A DNA stretch of 64,000 bases from a virus: positions 54,938 to 118,937 of IMG/VR virus record IMGVR_UViG_3300035188_001352; one strand, 5' to 3'. A program made the translations under genes and the position numbers. Shown here in pieces: positions 50,719-60,354 of the stretch; positions within the stretch are counted from its first letter, which is position 1, and each line of letters opens with the position of its first letter. Under the pieces are notes generated by a model. It made no database searches, was not told the origin of the DNA, and worked only from the letters and a program-made list of their open reading frames with translations.

Positions 50719-51096
50719 TTAGTCCTTTAAGCTATGTACATGTAAATTTAAGGATTGAACGCCGTCAAACCCGGTTATTTTTTTACAATGAGCCTGAAGT
50801 GCCTCACCAAAACGTACTACTTCATGGTAAAATCTTTCAGTTTTAGGAACACCAAGATACTTATCAAAATCGTTTACCATCATATTGAATTGACCAAGAA
50901 GAAGCTCTGCTTCTGATATTAAGTCATATGCAATTTTCTTTTCATCTTTTGATTTAAGATCATTAAAGAGTTTTCCTTTGATTGCTTTTTCTTTAGTTTC
51001 AAAATCTTTTTCATCACTATAAATGCTTTGGCTGAAAGCATTTTCATTGATATTAGTAATTCCAGCAATTTTCATTAGTTTTTCAAAGTCTTTCAT
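50719..51096 (-). CDS. Candidate internal head protein (125 aa)
   Basis: MKDFEKLMKIAGITNINENA is a variant of the shared start, with later IYSDE|KDFE. Helical, no TM. Next to the genes with stronger versions. Confidence 0.62.
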   Translation of the reverse strand: MKDFEKLMKIAGITNINENAFSQSIYSDEKDFETKEKAIKGKLFNDLKSKDEKKIAYDLISEAELLLGQFNMMVNDFDKYLGVPKTERFYHEVVRFGEALQAHCKKITGFDGVQSLNLHVHSLKD

Positions 51097-51137
51097 TTTA
51101 TAATTCTCCGTATGAAGTGTTCGGGGGTTAAATTTTG

Positions 51138-51740
51138 TTATTCTGCGTACTCGTCTAAATCACGCTCAATCATTTCTCGTTGACATGCAATAATGTCTGT
51201 GTTATTTTTTAAAACATATTCATTTATTTTTTTTGCTGCTTGTTTTAACGCAGGTATTGCATTTTCATCAATGATAACAGGGATTCCTTCTTTGACATGA
51301 CGCAATAAACCACCAACAAACTTATTGTCGTATTGAATTGGCACCTGTATTGTTGTGCCAAAAGAACCATTGCCTTTAACAAAATTTCGTGATTGACGTA
51401 AAACTTCAACTTGTGTCCCGTTAGCAATTAATGGTTCAATTAATTTTCCAAATAATTGTTTTTCTTTTGAAATTGCTAAATTTTCCGCATCTTCATTGTA
51501 ATCTACTTGATGTTTACGTGGACCTGGTTCTTCACCTTGAATTGTATAACTAATGTTATATTCTTTACTATCAGGAGAAGCTATTTTGGTTACTTCATCA
51601 ATGATTAGCGATTTACTGGTTTTCAATTGTTTTTTGACAAGTTTCTTTTGAATAAAAAACAATAGAATATCATTATGCTCAGCAAATCCTAACGATGCTT
51701 CTTGTAAAGTTACCTTTTCAAACAGTTCATTAATTTTCAT
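51138..51740 (-). CDS. Candidate internal head protein, tandem paralogue 1 (200 aa)
   Basis: MKINELFEKVTLQE|ASLG shows an L-Q-E|A site. The C-terminal part, KFVGGLLRHVKEGIPVIIDE then NTDIIACQREMIERDLDEYA, is shared with the next two genes. Overlaps its neighbour by 1 nt. Function after delivery unknown. Confidence 0.7.
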   Translation of the reverse strand: MKINELFEKVTLQEASLGFAEHNDILLFFIQKKLVKKQLKTSKSLIIDEVTKIASPDSKEYNISYTIQGEEPGPRKHQVDYNEDAENLAISKEKQLFGKLIEPLIANGTQVEVLRQSRNFVKGNGSFGTTIQVPIQYDNKFVGGLLRHVKEGIPVIIDENAIPALKQAAKKINEYVLKNNTDIIACQREMIERDLDEYAE

Positions 51741-52333
51741 TATTCTGCGTACTCGTCTAAGTCTCTTTCAATTAATGCTCGTTGACATGCAACGATGTCG
51801 GTATTTTTTTGAATACAAGAATTGATAATATCAGCCGACATTCTTAATTCACTACTGGCATTTGGGCCAACTAAAATTGGTTTTTTAGATTTAAGATGAT
51901 GCAATAAGCCCCCTTTAAAATTATTATCATACTCCCACATATCAATAAAAACTCCTAAAGAGTTTTTTGATTGTTGCCCATTTTCAGTCCAACTAACAGA
52001 AAAACTCATATCAGTTCCGAGAAGTACTTTAATTTGAGAAATTATAGAATTATCTCCATAGGGATGCATTAGCGCTTTCTTACTTGGATTATGCCATATA
52101 GGCATCTTCTTAAGTCCATTTACATAAATCTGATAATCATTCCATCCACGTTTCCATATATCAATATCAGTTATTTCTAATTTCATCATACTACGTGAAT
52201 CACGTACTGCCATGTTTTCATTATGCATCACTAATGTTTTTCCAATAAGTTTTTCTTTTATATAATTTAAAACGTATAGGTCTTTATTAAACTTAGTTGG
52301 TGCTGCTTCAGTAAATAGTTCGTTAATTTTCAT
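51740..52333 (-). CDS. Candidate internal head protein, tandem paralogue 2 (197 aa)
   Basis: MKINELFTE|AAPTKF with a very T4-like cut site (F-T-E|A). Shares NFKGGLLHHLKSKKPILVGP and the NTDIVACQRALIERDLDEYA end. The middle is different from its paralogues, suggesting specialised effectors. Confidence 0.72.
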   Translation of the reverse strand: MKINELFTEAAPTKFNKDLYVLNYIKEKLIGKTLVMHNENMAVRDSRSMMKLEITDIDIWKRGWNDYQIYVNGLKKMPIWHNPSKKALMHPYGDNSIISQIKVLLGTDMSFSVSWTENGQQSKNSLGVFIDMWEYDNNFKGGLLHHLKSKKPILVGPNASSELRMSADIINSCIQKNTDIVACQRALIERDLDEYAE

Positions 52334-52959
52334 TATTCTGCGTACTCGTCTAAATTCTTTTCAATTAGTTCTCGTTGGCATGCAATGACATTTACGTTAT
52401 TCTTAATGGCGTCATTGACAATCTTTGCTGCCTCTAATAATTGTTCTGATGCTTTAGCTCCAACTATAACCGGAACTTTATCTTTGACATTAGACAATAA
52501 ACCGCCAACATAATTGCCAGGATATTGAGCTTTTATTTTTACTCCATCAATGCCTATCATCCCTTGTGATTGATAGTTTTGACTTTCATATCCACCCACT
52601 TTACTACCTTTTGGTAAAAAGCTTTTTATCTTCTTGAGCATGCCTTGTTGATATTCTTTATGCTCTCTTAGCGGATGCCAATCTATAGTTTTATCATAAA
52701 TGATTAACAATTTCTCAGGGTCACGAAAAGAATTAAATGCAACATTTTTTATAATGACTGCTGATGATGGGTCAGATAAAGTAACTCGGGTAAGTTCTTT
52801 ACCAATAAGTATTATCTGTAACGCATCTCGTAAAGTATCATTCCAGTCTGCCCAACCTGCTGATGAAGTTGATGCCTCAGTAATCAAAGACAGAGCTGAG
52901 TCAATATCCTTAATACCTGCAATCTCAAACAGCTCTTTCATTGATTTTTCTGATTTCAT
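52333..52959 (-). CDS. Candidate internal head protein, tandem paralogue 3 (208 aa)
   Basis: MKSEKSMKELFEIAGIKDID followed by SALSLITE|ASTSS, an I-T-E|A site. Shares NYVGGLLSNVKDKVPVIVGA and the NNVNVIACQRELIEKNLDEYA-type end. Closest in the front to 52966 and in the back to 51138. Confidence 0.72.
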   Translation of the reverse strand: MKSEKSMKELFEIAGIKDIDSALSLITEASTSSAGWADWNDTLRDALQIILIGKELTRVTLSDPSSAVIIKNVAFNSFRDPEKLLIIYDKTIDWHPLREHKEYQQGMLKKIKSFLPKGSKVGGYESQNYQSQGMIGIDGVKIKAQYPGNYVGGLLSNVKDKVPVIVGAKASEQLLEAAKIVNDAIKNNVNVIACQRELIEKNLDEYAE

Positions 52960-52965
52960 TTTGAC

Positions 52966-53442
52966 TTACTCCGGTTTTCCTGCTACAAAAAATGTCATGA
53001 TATTTCCAACTGTTCCATTGCCTTCCCAAGTATCACCCTTAATATACCCGCCTTTTGGTTGAGTTATAAGATATCCTTCATTACGTAAAGAATTGTAGAA
53101 CTTATCTAGTATTTTGTTAAATGCTTCATAAGAATTGTGAATGTTATGCAAATCATTTGCTTTTGTAATAACTGGTATTCTAAATCTAGCAACAGGTGTT
53201 TTTCCATCAAGAAAATCTTTATCTACAATTAGCTTATACATTTTATTCGACAGGTTTTCAGTTTCGCTGGTTCTAAGCGAACCAAAATCTTTTTCAAATG
53301 CTGCACTTATTTTATCGGCAATTTGTTTTGTAGTAAGGTCGACTTCTCGTAGATTAACTTCGGTAATCAAAGATAGAGCTTTATCAATATCTTTAATACC
53401 AGCAATTTCAAACAATTCTTTCATTGATTTTTCTGGTTTCAT
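52966..53442 (-). CDS. Candidate internal head protein (158 aa)
   Basis: The first ~28 residues are nearly identical to paralogue 3 (KSMKELFEIAGIKDID, then KALSLITE|VNLRE), but the rest is unrelated: one packaging tag on different cargo. No family recognised for the body. Confidence 0.7.
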   Translation of the reverse strand: MKPEKSMKELFEIAGIKDIDKALSLITEVNLREVDLTTKQIADKISAAFEKDFGSLRTSETENLSNKMYKLIVDKDFLDGKTPVARFRIPVITKANDLHNIHNSYEAFNKILDKFYNSLRNEGYLITQPKGGYIKGDTWEGNGTVGNIMTFFVAGKPE

Positions 53443-53463
53443 TTTTATTTTCTCCCTGGTTCT

Positions 53464-54084
53464 TTATTTTTTTGTAACTATTGATAGTAAGAATTTTTTG
53501 ATTTCTTTTTCTAAATGCTTTTGAGCACTTTTGTCTTCTACCACAATTTCAGCTAAGGTTACTATCTTTTGATTTTCTAAGCTTTCACGAACAAGGTTAG
53601 GGCGAGCATCAGGAGCTGAAGGATTATCAACGATATCAACAGTCACAAAGCTAAAGCCAGATACTTTACCGTCAGCACCGACTGAACCTGTACCACGAGA
53701 AGAAACACCAAGTCTAACACCACCTTCAAGAATCGCTTTTGCAATTTGACCAGATGGAGTATTCAAAAGTTTCATTTTACCAACTACGTTTGAACCATCC
53801 ATTCTCATTTCAGTAATAGCATGAGATACGTTGGCAAGGTTGATAGCGATATTGTTAGGGTGGGTCAGCTCACCCATGATTAGCTGACCGCTTGCAATCT
53901 TTTTAGAGTTTTCTTCAACAACTTTCAACATTTCTGCTAATTGATACTCGCGGCCATTTCCATTGATAACGCCTGCTTGCATCATAATGCCAGAAAGATA
54001 ATAGTTTTTGCCATCATCAATGCTTTCAATTAAGTTAGCTTGATCAGGAGTTAGGTCTTCAGTAAGTAATATTTGTTGTGACAT
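53464..54084 (-). CDS. gp21: Prohead protease
   Basis: 206 aa. NGNGREYQLAEMLKVVEENS, then IMGELTHPNN with the catalytic His, and EGGVRLGVSSRGTGSVG with the catalytic Ser; SFVTVDIVDNPSAPDARP follows. Matches the T4 gp21 serine protease that cuts capsid, scaffold and internal proteins after Glu. Flanked by its substrates and by the portal gene. Confidence 0.93.
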   Translation of the reverse strand: MSQQILLTEDLTPDQANLIESIDDGKNYYLSGIMMQAGVINGNGREYQLAEMLKVVEENSKKIASGQLIMGELTHPNNIAINLANVSHAITEMRMDGSNVVGKMKLLNTPSGQIAKAILEGGVRLGVSSRGTGSVGADGKVSGFSFVTVDIVDNPSAPDARPNLVRESLENQKIVTLAEIVVEDKSAQKHLEKEIKKFLLSIVTKK

Positions 54085-54149
54085 GATATTGTCTCTCCAT
54101 GTATTTGTAGATTTTTAAGTGATTATCTATTTAGGATAATCTTTGATTT

Positions 54150-55874
54150 TTATAGACCTAAATTGTCCATGCCACCACCGGCTCCTGGTGCTCCAAGTCC
54201 CATGTCGTCAGCTCCACCACCAAGACCACCACCTAAATCACCACCAAGACCACCACCTAAATCATCACCTGGAGGAGGGCTTCCTCCTCCCATGTCCATA
54301 CCTAACTCATCTCCGCCTCCGCCTCCACCAGCCGGAGCTTCATCTGACTCGATATGTTTAGGTTTGATTTTCGCGGCTTGTCTAGCTTCCATTTGAACTG
54401 GGTCATAGATTTGACGTAAATCAGAAACATTAGCATCTTCATCAATCTCAAGTTCTTGTTTGAGCATTTTCTCATTCATTTGCAAGTCATCTTCAGTTAA
54501 GCCTAAGTAACGTTTTAGTTTCCATCTCATTGACAACTGTTTGACATCTTCAATCGATTTGAATGCATTGATTAAGTCTGAGTCAAGAGCATTTTGACGG
54601 TAGATACCAAAGTTTTGTGGTTCAGGTAATCTAAGAAGGAATAACCAATCTTCGACATTGATACCAATCGTTTTGAGATAGAGTTTGAACTGTTCGTCCA
54701 TCACACATTCAATCTTGTTCTGTAATCGACGGATGTAGTTGGCAAATCGTAACTCGTCAAGAAGTGCAACACCTAACTTACCGTCATTGTATTGTTGAGG
54801 TTGTGCATCTGCTCCACCTAAGTAAGAGGTTGGAACACGTAAGCCTTTGTAAAGCTTTTCACGGAAGTATTTCAACTCATTCAATTCACCCAAGTTTTCG
54901 CCACCTGGCAATACTTCTACACGAGAAGAACGACCTGAGGCAGTCACTGGAAAGTAATAGTCTTCAGAGATACTGTTAGGATTATAAGTTCCGTCGATGA
55001 CGTCTTGATTGTTGGTTGTGTTAGGCATTCTCTTTTGACGTATCTCATTCTTGATGTTCTCAAGATATTGCTTAACACGTTGTTGAGGCATATTACCAAC
55101 GTCAACATAGAAGACTCGACGTTCAGGTGCCCTAACAAGACGGTAGATGATGACAGAGTCTTCTAACATTGAAAGCTGTTTGAAGGTTCTAAAGATTGGT
55201 TGAAGAACACTTTCGCCGAATGGAGCACTTTCACCCATGTCATCAGACAGGGTAAAGTGGATAATCCCTGCAGCAGGTACGACCTCTACATCAGTCACCT
55301 TACCTGCATATCCAACCATTCCACCACCATCGCCTTTTAGTTGGTATGCAACTCGGTCACCATTTTCGTCAAGATAGATACCCAATACTTTAGATGGGTC
55401 AAGGTATTCCCACTTTTTAGTATCAGCCGACTTCTTGAAGAAGCAGTCGCCATACTTTGACATAATGCGACCAATGCGGAAGATGCGATTGCTAAAGTCT
55501 TGAACGCGAGACCATTGTCTAAGAGCCGCACGAATAGTAGTAACGGTATTTTCCGATACTTCCTGGTCATCTTCAGTTTGATACTCTATTTCGAATGGAA
55601 GATTGGTGGTTTCGTCGTCATTTGATATTTCTTCAGCGATAATATCAAGAGCACGAGAGATGTCAATATCATTATCCATGCTATCATACTGAATGTATCG
55701 TTGCATACGAGTTCCAGCGCCTTTCATTACTTGAGTTAGAAAAGCAACAGACGATGCAGCGTTTGAGAACCCGTTAGGTCCATTCATATTAGTCGAGTCA
55801 GCATGCAATTGAGTATATTGCTTCTGACTCGATACTGGAGTGATTATTCTGAAGTAACTTTGTAAAGTTGCCAT
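54150..55874 (-). CDS. gp20: Portal vertex protein
   Basis: 574 aa. YIQYDSMDNDIDISRALDII, FFKKSADTKKWEYLDPSKV, LYKGLRVPTSYLGGADAQPQ and QFKLYLKTIGINVEDWLFLL agree with gp20, the dodecameric portal through which DNA enters. The last ~45 residues are a Gly/Pro/Asp repeat (GGGLGGDLGGGLGGGADDMG), a low-complexity tail not typical of T4. Confidence 0.94.
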   Translation of the reverse strand: MATLQSYFRIITPVSSQKQYTQLHADSTNMNGPNGFSNAASSVAFLTQVMKGAGTRMQRYIQYDSMDNDIDISRALDIIAEEISNDDETTNLPFEIEYQTEDDQEVSENTVTTIRAALRQWSRVQDFSNRIFRIGRIMSKYGDCFFKKSADTKKWEYLDPSKVLGIYLDENGDRVAYQLKGDGGGMVGYAGKVTDVEVVPAAGIIHFTLSDDMGESAPFGESVLQPIFRTFKQLSMLEDSVIIYRLVRAPERRVFYVDVGNMPQQRVKQYLENIKNEIRQKRMPNTTNNQDVIDGTYNPNSISEDYYFPVTASGRSSRVEVLPGGENLGELNELKYFREKLYKGLRVPTSYLGGADAQPQQYNDGKLGVALLDELRFANYIRRLQNKIECVMDEQFKLYLKTIGINVEDWLFLLRLPEPQNFGIYRQNALDSDLINAFKSIEDVKQLSMRWKLKRYLGLTEDDLQMNEKMLKQELEIDEDANVSDLRQIYDPVQMEARQAAKIKPKHIESDEAPAGGGGGGDELGMDMGGGSPPPGDDLGGGLGGDLGGGLGGGADDMGLGAPGAGGGMDNLGL

Positions 55875-55887
55875 TTAGTATTCCGTA

Positions 55888-58800
55888 TTAGTTGATATAT
55901 TCATAACGACCACCTCTGCCAAATAATGATGAATGACCTGGAATTGGTTTGAGACTTTTTGCATTCTTATAAGCTTCATCACTTGCTGTCACTAATGCGG
56001 CAAGCATATCAAGCTGGTCTTGTTCTATATTTAGTGACTTAGTTTGTGTGTCATTCAAAGTTGTTAGATAATTACCAAGTTTAGCGATAGTATCTTTTGA
56101 CAGCCTAATAACTGGAGCATCAGCTTCGTTTGAACTACTTGAACTTGATGTTCCAGCAGTTGAACCACCTATTGGGGTTACTCTAGAAGCTGTTGACGCA
56201 GATGGTTGTGGACTATAGATTGATGGGGGATTCGTTCCTACCGGATATGAACTTGATATACCAGATGTTGGAGACGCATCACTTGAACCTTCTCCTCCTC
56301 CCGATGCACCATATAAACCAACACCTGCGCCAATCACTCCACCTGCTAAACCGACTAACGGGTTACCAGATAGCATTCCCAATGATGCACCGGACATCGC
56401 GCCTGATGCCATTGCAGCCAATTTTCCGCCAGTTGATACTTCGCCAGTTTCCGGGTTAGTTTGATTGTCAATAATAGCATTAGCCGCTAAACCTGAAGCT
56501 AATGCACCAACTCCAAAACCTGTTGGCTTCAACGCCCCAGCTAATCGGCTAACATTTCCAGCTCTTGGTCTTGCAGGTGTCGTTCTATTTCTAACCCCAC
56601 CTCGTCTTCTTCTTTGACTTTCTTCTCTTCTACGTCGTTCAGCTCTTTCTTGTGCGGTTCCACCACTACTATCATCACCTGTCGATGATGACATACTACC
56701 AGTGTTCTTGTCAATATTGAACAACGAATTTTTCATGCTTCTGAAAGTTTCAATAACTGAACCTCCGGCTCTAAAAAGCAGAAGCAAGCCACCAGCAGCA
56801 AGAGCAATTCCACCAATAGCTTTTACAATCGGGTCAGTGATAACAGTCTCAATACTATGTCCAATGTCAATCAATGTTGCTGCCCAAGGCGGTATCTTGA
56901 TATCTCCATCAACGGTTTGACGACCAAAAGCTTTCTCAGCAAACTTGCCTAAAGCATCGGTTGTTTTAGAAGCTTCTCGTCCTTGTTCCATCATAGCAAG
57001 TAACGGTCCTGATAAACCACCAACTAAAGACTGGATAATGTTCTCATCGCCATAACTTCCGCGTCTTCTAACATCAGCGCGTTTTTGCATTTCAACCGCA
57101 GCTTCCATTAGTTCTTTCTTCTCATCAGCTGTAGCTCTATCACCTTTACGAACTATTTGACCAAGTTGAGCTGCATTCTTCATTCCAAGAACACCTGCTA
57201 ATTGTTGGAACTTTGCTGCTTGGGTAAATCTGTCTGCTAACTTTTCTTTGCCTAAATCCTGAATAGAGATAAGTGCTTTATTAGCGGATTGAGCTGAAAG
57301 TCCTAACTTGACGAAGTCTTCACGTAATTTGAACATCGCATTCATTCTTACTTCTCGCTCGTCTCGACCTATACCATTCAATTGCTCTTGAACAGATTGA
57401 GCGTCAAAAAGCTCATCATTAAGAGCTTTGAACTCTGAAGCTGAAGCACCTGTCAATACTTTCAATCGGCCATATGCTTCCGTTTGAGTCTTCATAGCCT
57501 TTCTTACTTTATCATTACTTGTGATGTCAATACCTGCTTTAGTTGCATTCTTTGCAAAATCAACCGCAGTCTTAGCAGCATCTTCATTACCCATGCCTAA
57601 CAAAATCAAACTCTTTTGACCTTCATCTAAGGCATCTGCAAAATCACCAACATTATCACCAACGCTATAAGCCATTCTTCGGTTCTCTTGGAAGATTTTA
57701 GCAGTTTCTTCAAAACTAATACCTAACTGAACTTGTGCTTCTTTGAGTCTTGCAAAACTTCCTAAGTAATCATTTGCGCCAAGCATACCAATATCAGCAG
57801 CTTTAGTAAACTGGTCATAGACTTTGACAATGCTATCGCCAAGCATCATAACACCTAAAGCAAATAACCCAAATGGGCCTTTGCCTCCAAATAATGCGCT
57901 AGCGTATTTTCCAAACTTATCATGGAACGATTGTGTCATTTTAGCAATAGTCATATGCTTGACTGCAATCTCTTGCATTTTTATCATATCAGCTTTGATT
58001 TGATTTGTATGATTTCGAATAGCCTGAACATTTTGAACTCGTCCATGTTCATCCATCATATTAGTTTTTCTTGCAATTTCCAGAATCTCTCGTTGATGGT
58101 CTGTTAAATTACCAGTAGCTTGTTCAAGCTCGTATAGACTTTCAATGTATTCCGATGTTTGATTTCCGTGCTCTTTCAGTAATGCTTCAAATACTTTACC
58201 ATCTTTATTCAGTTCATCAATTGCTTCAGACAAATCTTGAACCGAAGACAACTCTCGACCTAAATTAGTAAAGCTTGATAGTGTATCACTTGCATCAAGT
58301 AGCTTAGTAATATACTTATCATATGCCGCATTTTGAAGACTTGAACCTTCGACCATTCCAGCTAACATTGAAGACTGAGCGGAAATGGATTTGTTCATGC
58401 TCAAGTTATAGTCTTCAAAAGCATTCCAGTTTGCACGAACAGGTTCGGTCAAACTTGATAAAGCTCGACCTAATCTTCTCGAACTATTTTGGATAATTTC
58501 TGATTGTTCTATTTCCCCACGTCTAGCTTCAAGAATGATTTCACGTGCTATTTGAGCTTCTTCGCGTTGGTCAGCAAGAAGTTGTCTTCTATCATCTGAT
58601 AACCTTTCTTCATGTCCTTCAACGCTATTCTTTAAGTCTTCAATAGAGTTTATCAAACTATCAAGAGTTTGTTCTAACTCTTGTGTAGTGCGGTTCTGTA
58701 GGGCTTCACGACGTCGTTGAGCAGCATCACTTTGAGTATTACTTCCGCTATCGTTAGTCCCACTTCCTGCTCCTCGTCGGTCACTTCCTCTATCACCACC

Positions 58801-58902
58801 CGAACCAACTGAAGCACTACCATTACTAAGTGCTCTTTCTATCTTTAGAAGAATTTGGTATGTTTCTTCTCGTAATTGTGCTTCAGAAACTGCTCTTGCC
58901 AT
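55888..58902 (-). CDS. Tail tape measure protein
   Basis: 1004 aa. Long helical regions (residues ~60-330), a membrane-like patch (FALGVMMLGDSIVKVYDQFT) and more hydrophobic stretches (IVKAIGGIALAAGGLLLLF; SGNPLVGLAGGVIGAGVGLY), with low-complexity Gly/Ser/Arg regions near both ends. This is the usual make-up of a tape measure protein that sets tail length and enters the cell envelope; the T4 analogue is gp29. The small assembly gene lies ~0.9 kb away across the divergent promoter region. Confidence 0.86.
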   Translation of the reverse strand: MARAVSEAQLREETYQILLKIERALSNGSASVGSGGDRGSDRRGAGSGTNDSGSNTQSDAAQRRREALQNRTTQELEQTLDSLINSIEDLKNSVEGHEERLSDDRRQLLADQREEAQIAREIILEARRGEIEQSEIIQNSSRRLGRALSSLTEPVRANWNAFEDYNLSMNKSISAQSSMLAGMVEGSSLQNAAYDKYITKLLDASDTLSSFTNLGRELSSVQDLSEAIDELNKDGKVFEALLKEHGNQTSEYIESLYELEQATGNLTDHQREILEIARKTNMMDEHGRVQNVQAIRNHTNQIKADMIKMQEIAVKHMTIAKMTQSFHDKFGKYASALFGGKGPFGLFALGVMMLGDSIVKVYDQFTKAADIGMLGANDYLGSFARLKEAQVQLGISFEETAKIFQENRRMAYSVGDNVGDFADALDEGQKSLILLGMGNEDAAKTAVDFAKNATKAGIDITSNDKVRKAMKTQTEAYGRLKVLTGASASEFKALNDELFDAQSVQEQLNGIGRDEREVRMNAMFKLREDFVKLGLSAQSANKALISIQDLGKEKLADRFTQAAKFQQLAGVLGMKNAAQLGQIVRKGDRATADEKKELMEAAVEMQKRADVRRRGSYGDENIIQSLVGGLSGPLLAMMEQGREASKTTDALGKFAEKAFGRQTVDGDIKIPPWAATLIDIGHSIETVITDPIVKAIGGIALAAGGLLLLFRAGGSVIETFRSMKNSLFNIDKNTGSMSSSTGDDSSGGTAQERAERRRREESQRRRRGGVRNRTTPARPRAGNVSRLAGALKPTGFGVGALASGLAANAIIDNQTNPETGEVSTGGKLAAMASGAMSGASLGMLSGNPLVGLAGGVIGAGVGLYGASGGGEGSSDASPTSGISSSYPVGTNPPSIYSPQPSASTASRVTPIGGSTAGTSSSSSSNEADAPVIRLSKDTIAKLGNYLTTLNDTQTKSLNIEQDQLDMLAALVTASDEAYKNAKSLKPIPGHSSLFGRGGRYEYIN

Positions 58903-58963
58903 AATTTGTATTTCTCTCTCTTGCTTTGCAGTGATGTTGGGTATATGGTGGGTATTTACAAAG

Positions 58964-58971
58964 TATAAATA
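58964..58971 (+). promoter_or_regulatory. Late promoter TATAAATA (baseplate genes)
   Basis: Plus strand, ~54 bp before the gp26-like start, in the gap between the divergent tape measure and baseplate genes. Confidence 0.74.
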
Positions 58972-59024
58972 GTTTTAGTATTTATTGTATAATCATAACT
59001 CTATATTATAAGGTTTCTTACATC

Positions 59025-59810
59025 ATGTTAAATGAACACAATCCACTTCTCGCTAAATTAAAACTTCCAGGCCGAGTTCTTCAATTACCTTCTAGAGGTC
59101 TTCTATATTCGAACGGGGAATTAGATAGTAGTATTACTGCTGGAGAATTACATATTCAGCCAATGAATGCATTTGATGAAGTAGTTCTCAAGAATCCTGA
59201 TATGTTATTTACCGGTAAAGCATTAGACCCAGTATTCTCAAATTGTATTCAAGGAATTATAAAACCAACTGAACTATTTGGTAAAGATGTTGATGCTATT
59301 ATGCTATTCTTGAGATTAGTGACTTATGGACCAAGTTATGAAATTACTGCCAATCATCGTTGCGAAAACGGAAGACAACATACATATACTATTGATTTAG
59401 AACAAGTATTATCAACAATAAAGTATCTTGACTCAACTATTCTAGAAAATCAGTTTGTGGTTAGATTAGAAAATGGACAAATAGTAAAACTTCAACCTGC
59501 TAGATATGACAAAATTATTGAAGTGTTACAAGCAAACGAAGGCAAAGAAAAACTCTCAGTTGAGGATATTCAAAACAATATCTTTATGAACCTAATGAGT
59601 GTTATTCAGAGTATTGACGGAATTGAAGATAGAAATTTGATTAGCGAATGGATTAGATCTGCTGGAGCAAATCATATTGACCGAATAGCAGGATATCTTG
59701 ATGATATCAATAATTGGGGATTAGATTTGACATCTACTTTAGTATGTCGTGATTGTGGTGAAAAATTTGATGTTGAACTTCCATTGAACCCTATAAGTTT
59801 TTTCTCCTAA
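59025..59810 (+). CDS. gp26: Baseplate hub protein, gp26 family
   Basis: 261 aa. LKLPGRVLQLPSRGLLYSNG, ITAGELHIQPMNAFDEVVLK, then NPDMLFTGKALDPVFSNCI and a late CRDCGEKFDVELPLNP. This is the T4_baseplate (gp26) family pattern; the Cys pairs (HRCENG, CRDCGE) may bind zinc. It would take part in hub assembly. Confidence 0.9.
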   Translation: MLNEHNPLLAKLKLPGRVLQLPSRGLLYSNGELDSSITAGELHIQPMNAFDEVVLKNPDMLFTGKALDPVFSNCIQGIIKPTELFGKDVDAIMLFLRLVTYGPSYEITANHRCENGRQHTYTIDLEQVLSTIKYLDSTILENQFVVRLENGQIVKLQPARYDKIIEVLQANEGKEKLSVEDIQNNIFMNLMSVIQSIDGIEDRNLISEWIRSAGANHIDRIAGYLDDINNWGLDLTSTLVCRDCGEKFDVELPLNPISFFS

Positions 59811-60034
59811 TGCTCCGTTCAGGTGAATTAGCACGAATTCAAGCACTAATTGACCAGCTCGGAGCAGAGATAAAATCAATCATTCAAAGTTGTTTAGAAC
59901 TATCTTGGTATTCTCGTGGTGCATGGGATTATCATACAACTTTGCAAATGACAGCGGGTGAACGTGACATTGCTTCCGACTTTATCAATAAAAGATTAGA
60001 GCAGGAAGCTAAGAAACACAACCCTGTGTATTAG
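59810..60034 (+). CDS. Small tail assembly protein (74 aa)
   Basis: MLRSGELARIQALIDQLGAE, then ELSWYSRGAWDYHTTLQMTA and DFINKRLEQEAKKHNPVY. Small proteins with such an aromatic centre and a NKRLE-type end follow gp26-like genes in many T4-like phages and act as tail or hub assembly helpers; the specific role is inferred. Starts on the last base of gp26. Confidence 0.7.
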   Translation: MLRSGELARIQALIDQLGAEIKSIIQSCLELSWYSRGAWDYHTTLQMTAGERDIASDFINKRLEQEAKKHNPVY

Positions 60035-60315
60035 CGATTAGGAGTGTTTTTGAAAGAACGTTTTAACGAACGGTAAGTGCCGCGAACTGAAGCAGGTTCG
60101 TTGGTCATTTGCCCATAAGCAACAAACGTTGCATTGTATTTTGGACGACCTGTTTCGCTATCAACAATTGGACCACCATCAATATCTTTCAATAGTTCAA
60201 AGTGATACTTGCGACGGCTTTCGTTTTCAACCAATTGTCTGTCTAAGACAATGCCACTAGAAGCAGCCATAACACGAGCAGCTTTTCTTAATGCTTTTGC
60301 AGTTTTTAAGTTCAT
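60031..60315 (-). CDS. Basic hypothetical protein (94 aa)
   Basis: MNLKTAKALRKAARVMAASS, strongly basic, with RRKYHFELLKDIDGGPIVDS in the middle and a very basic end (SLKRSFKNTPNR). Overlaps the end of the previous gene, which runs the other way, by 4 nt. Confidence 0.72.
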   Translation of the reverse strand: MNLKTAKALRKAARVMAASSGIVLDRQLVENESRRKYHFELLKDIDGGPIVDSETGRPKYNATFVAYGQMTNEPASVRGTYRSLKRSFKNTPNR

Positions 60316-60354
60316 ATGGGTATTTCCTAAAAGTATTATTGAAGTTATATTATA

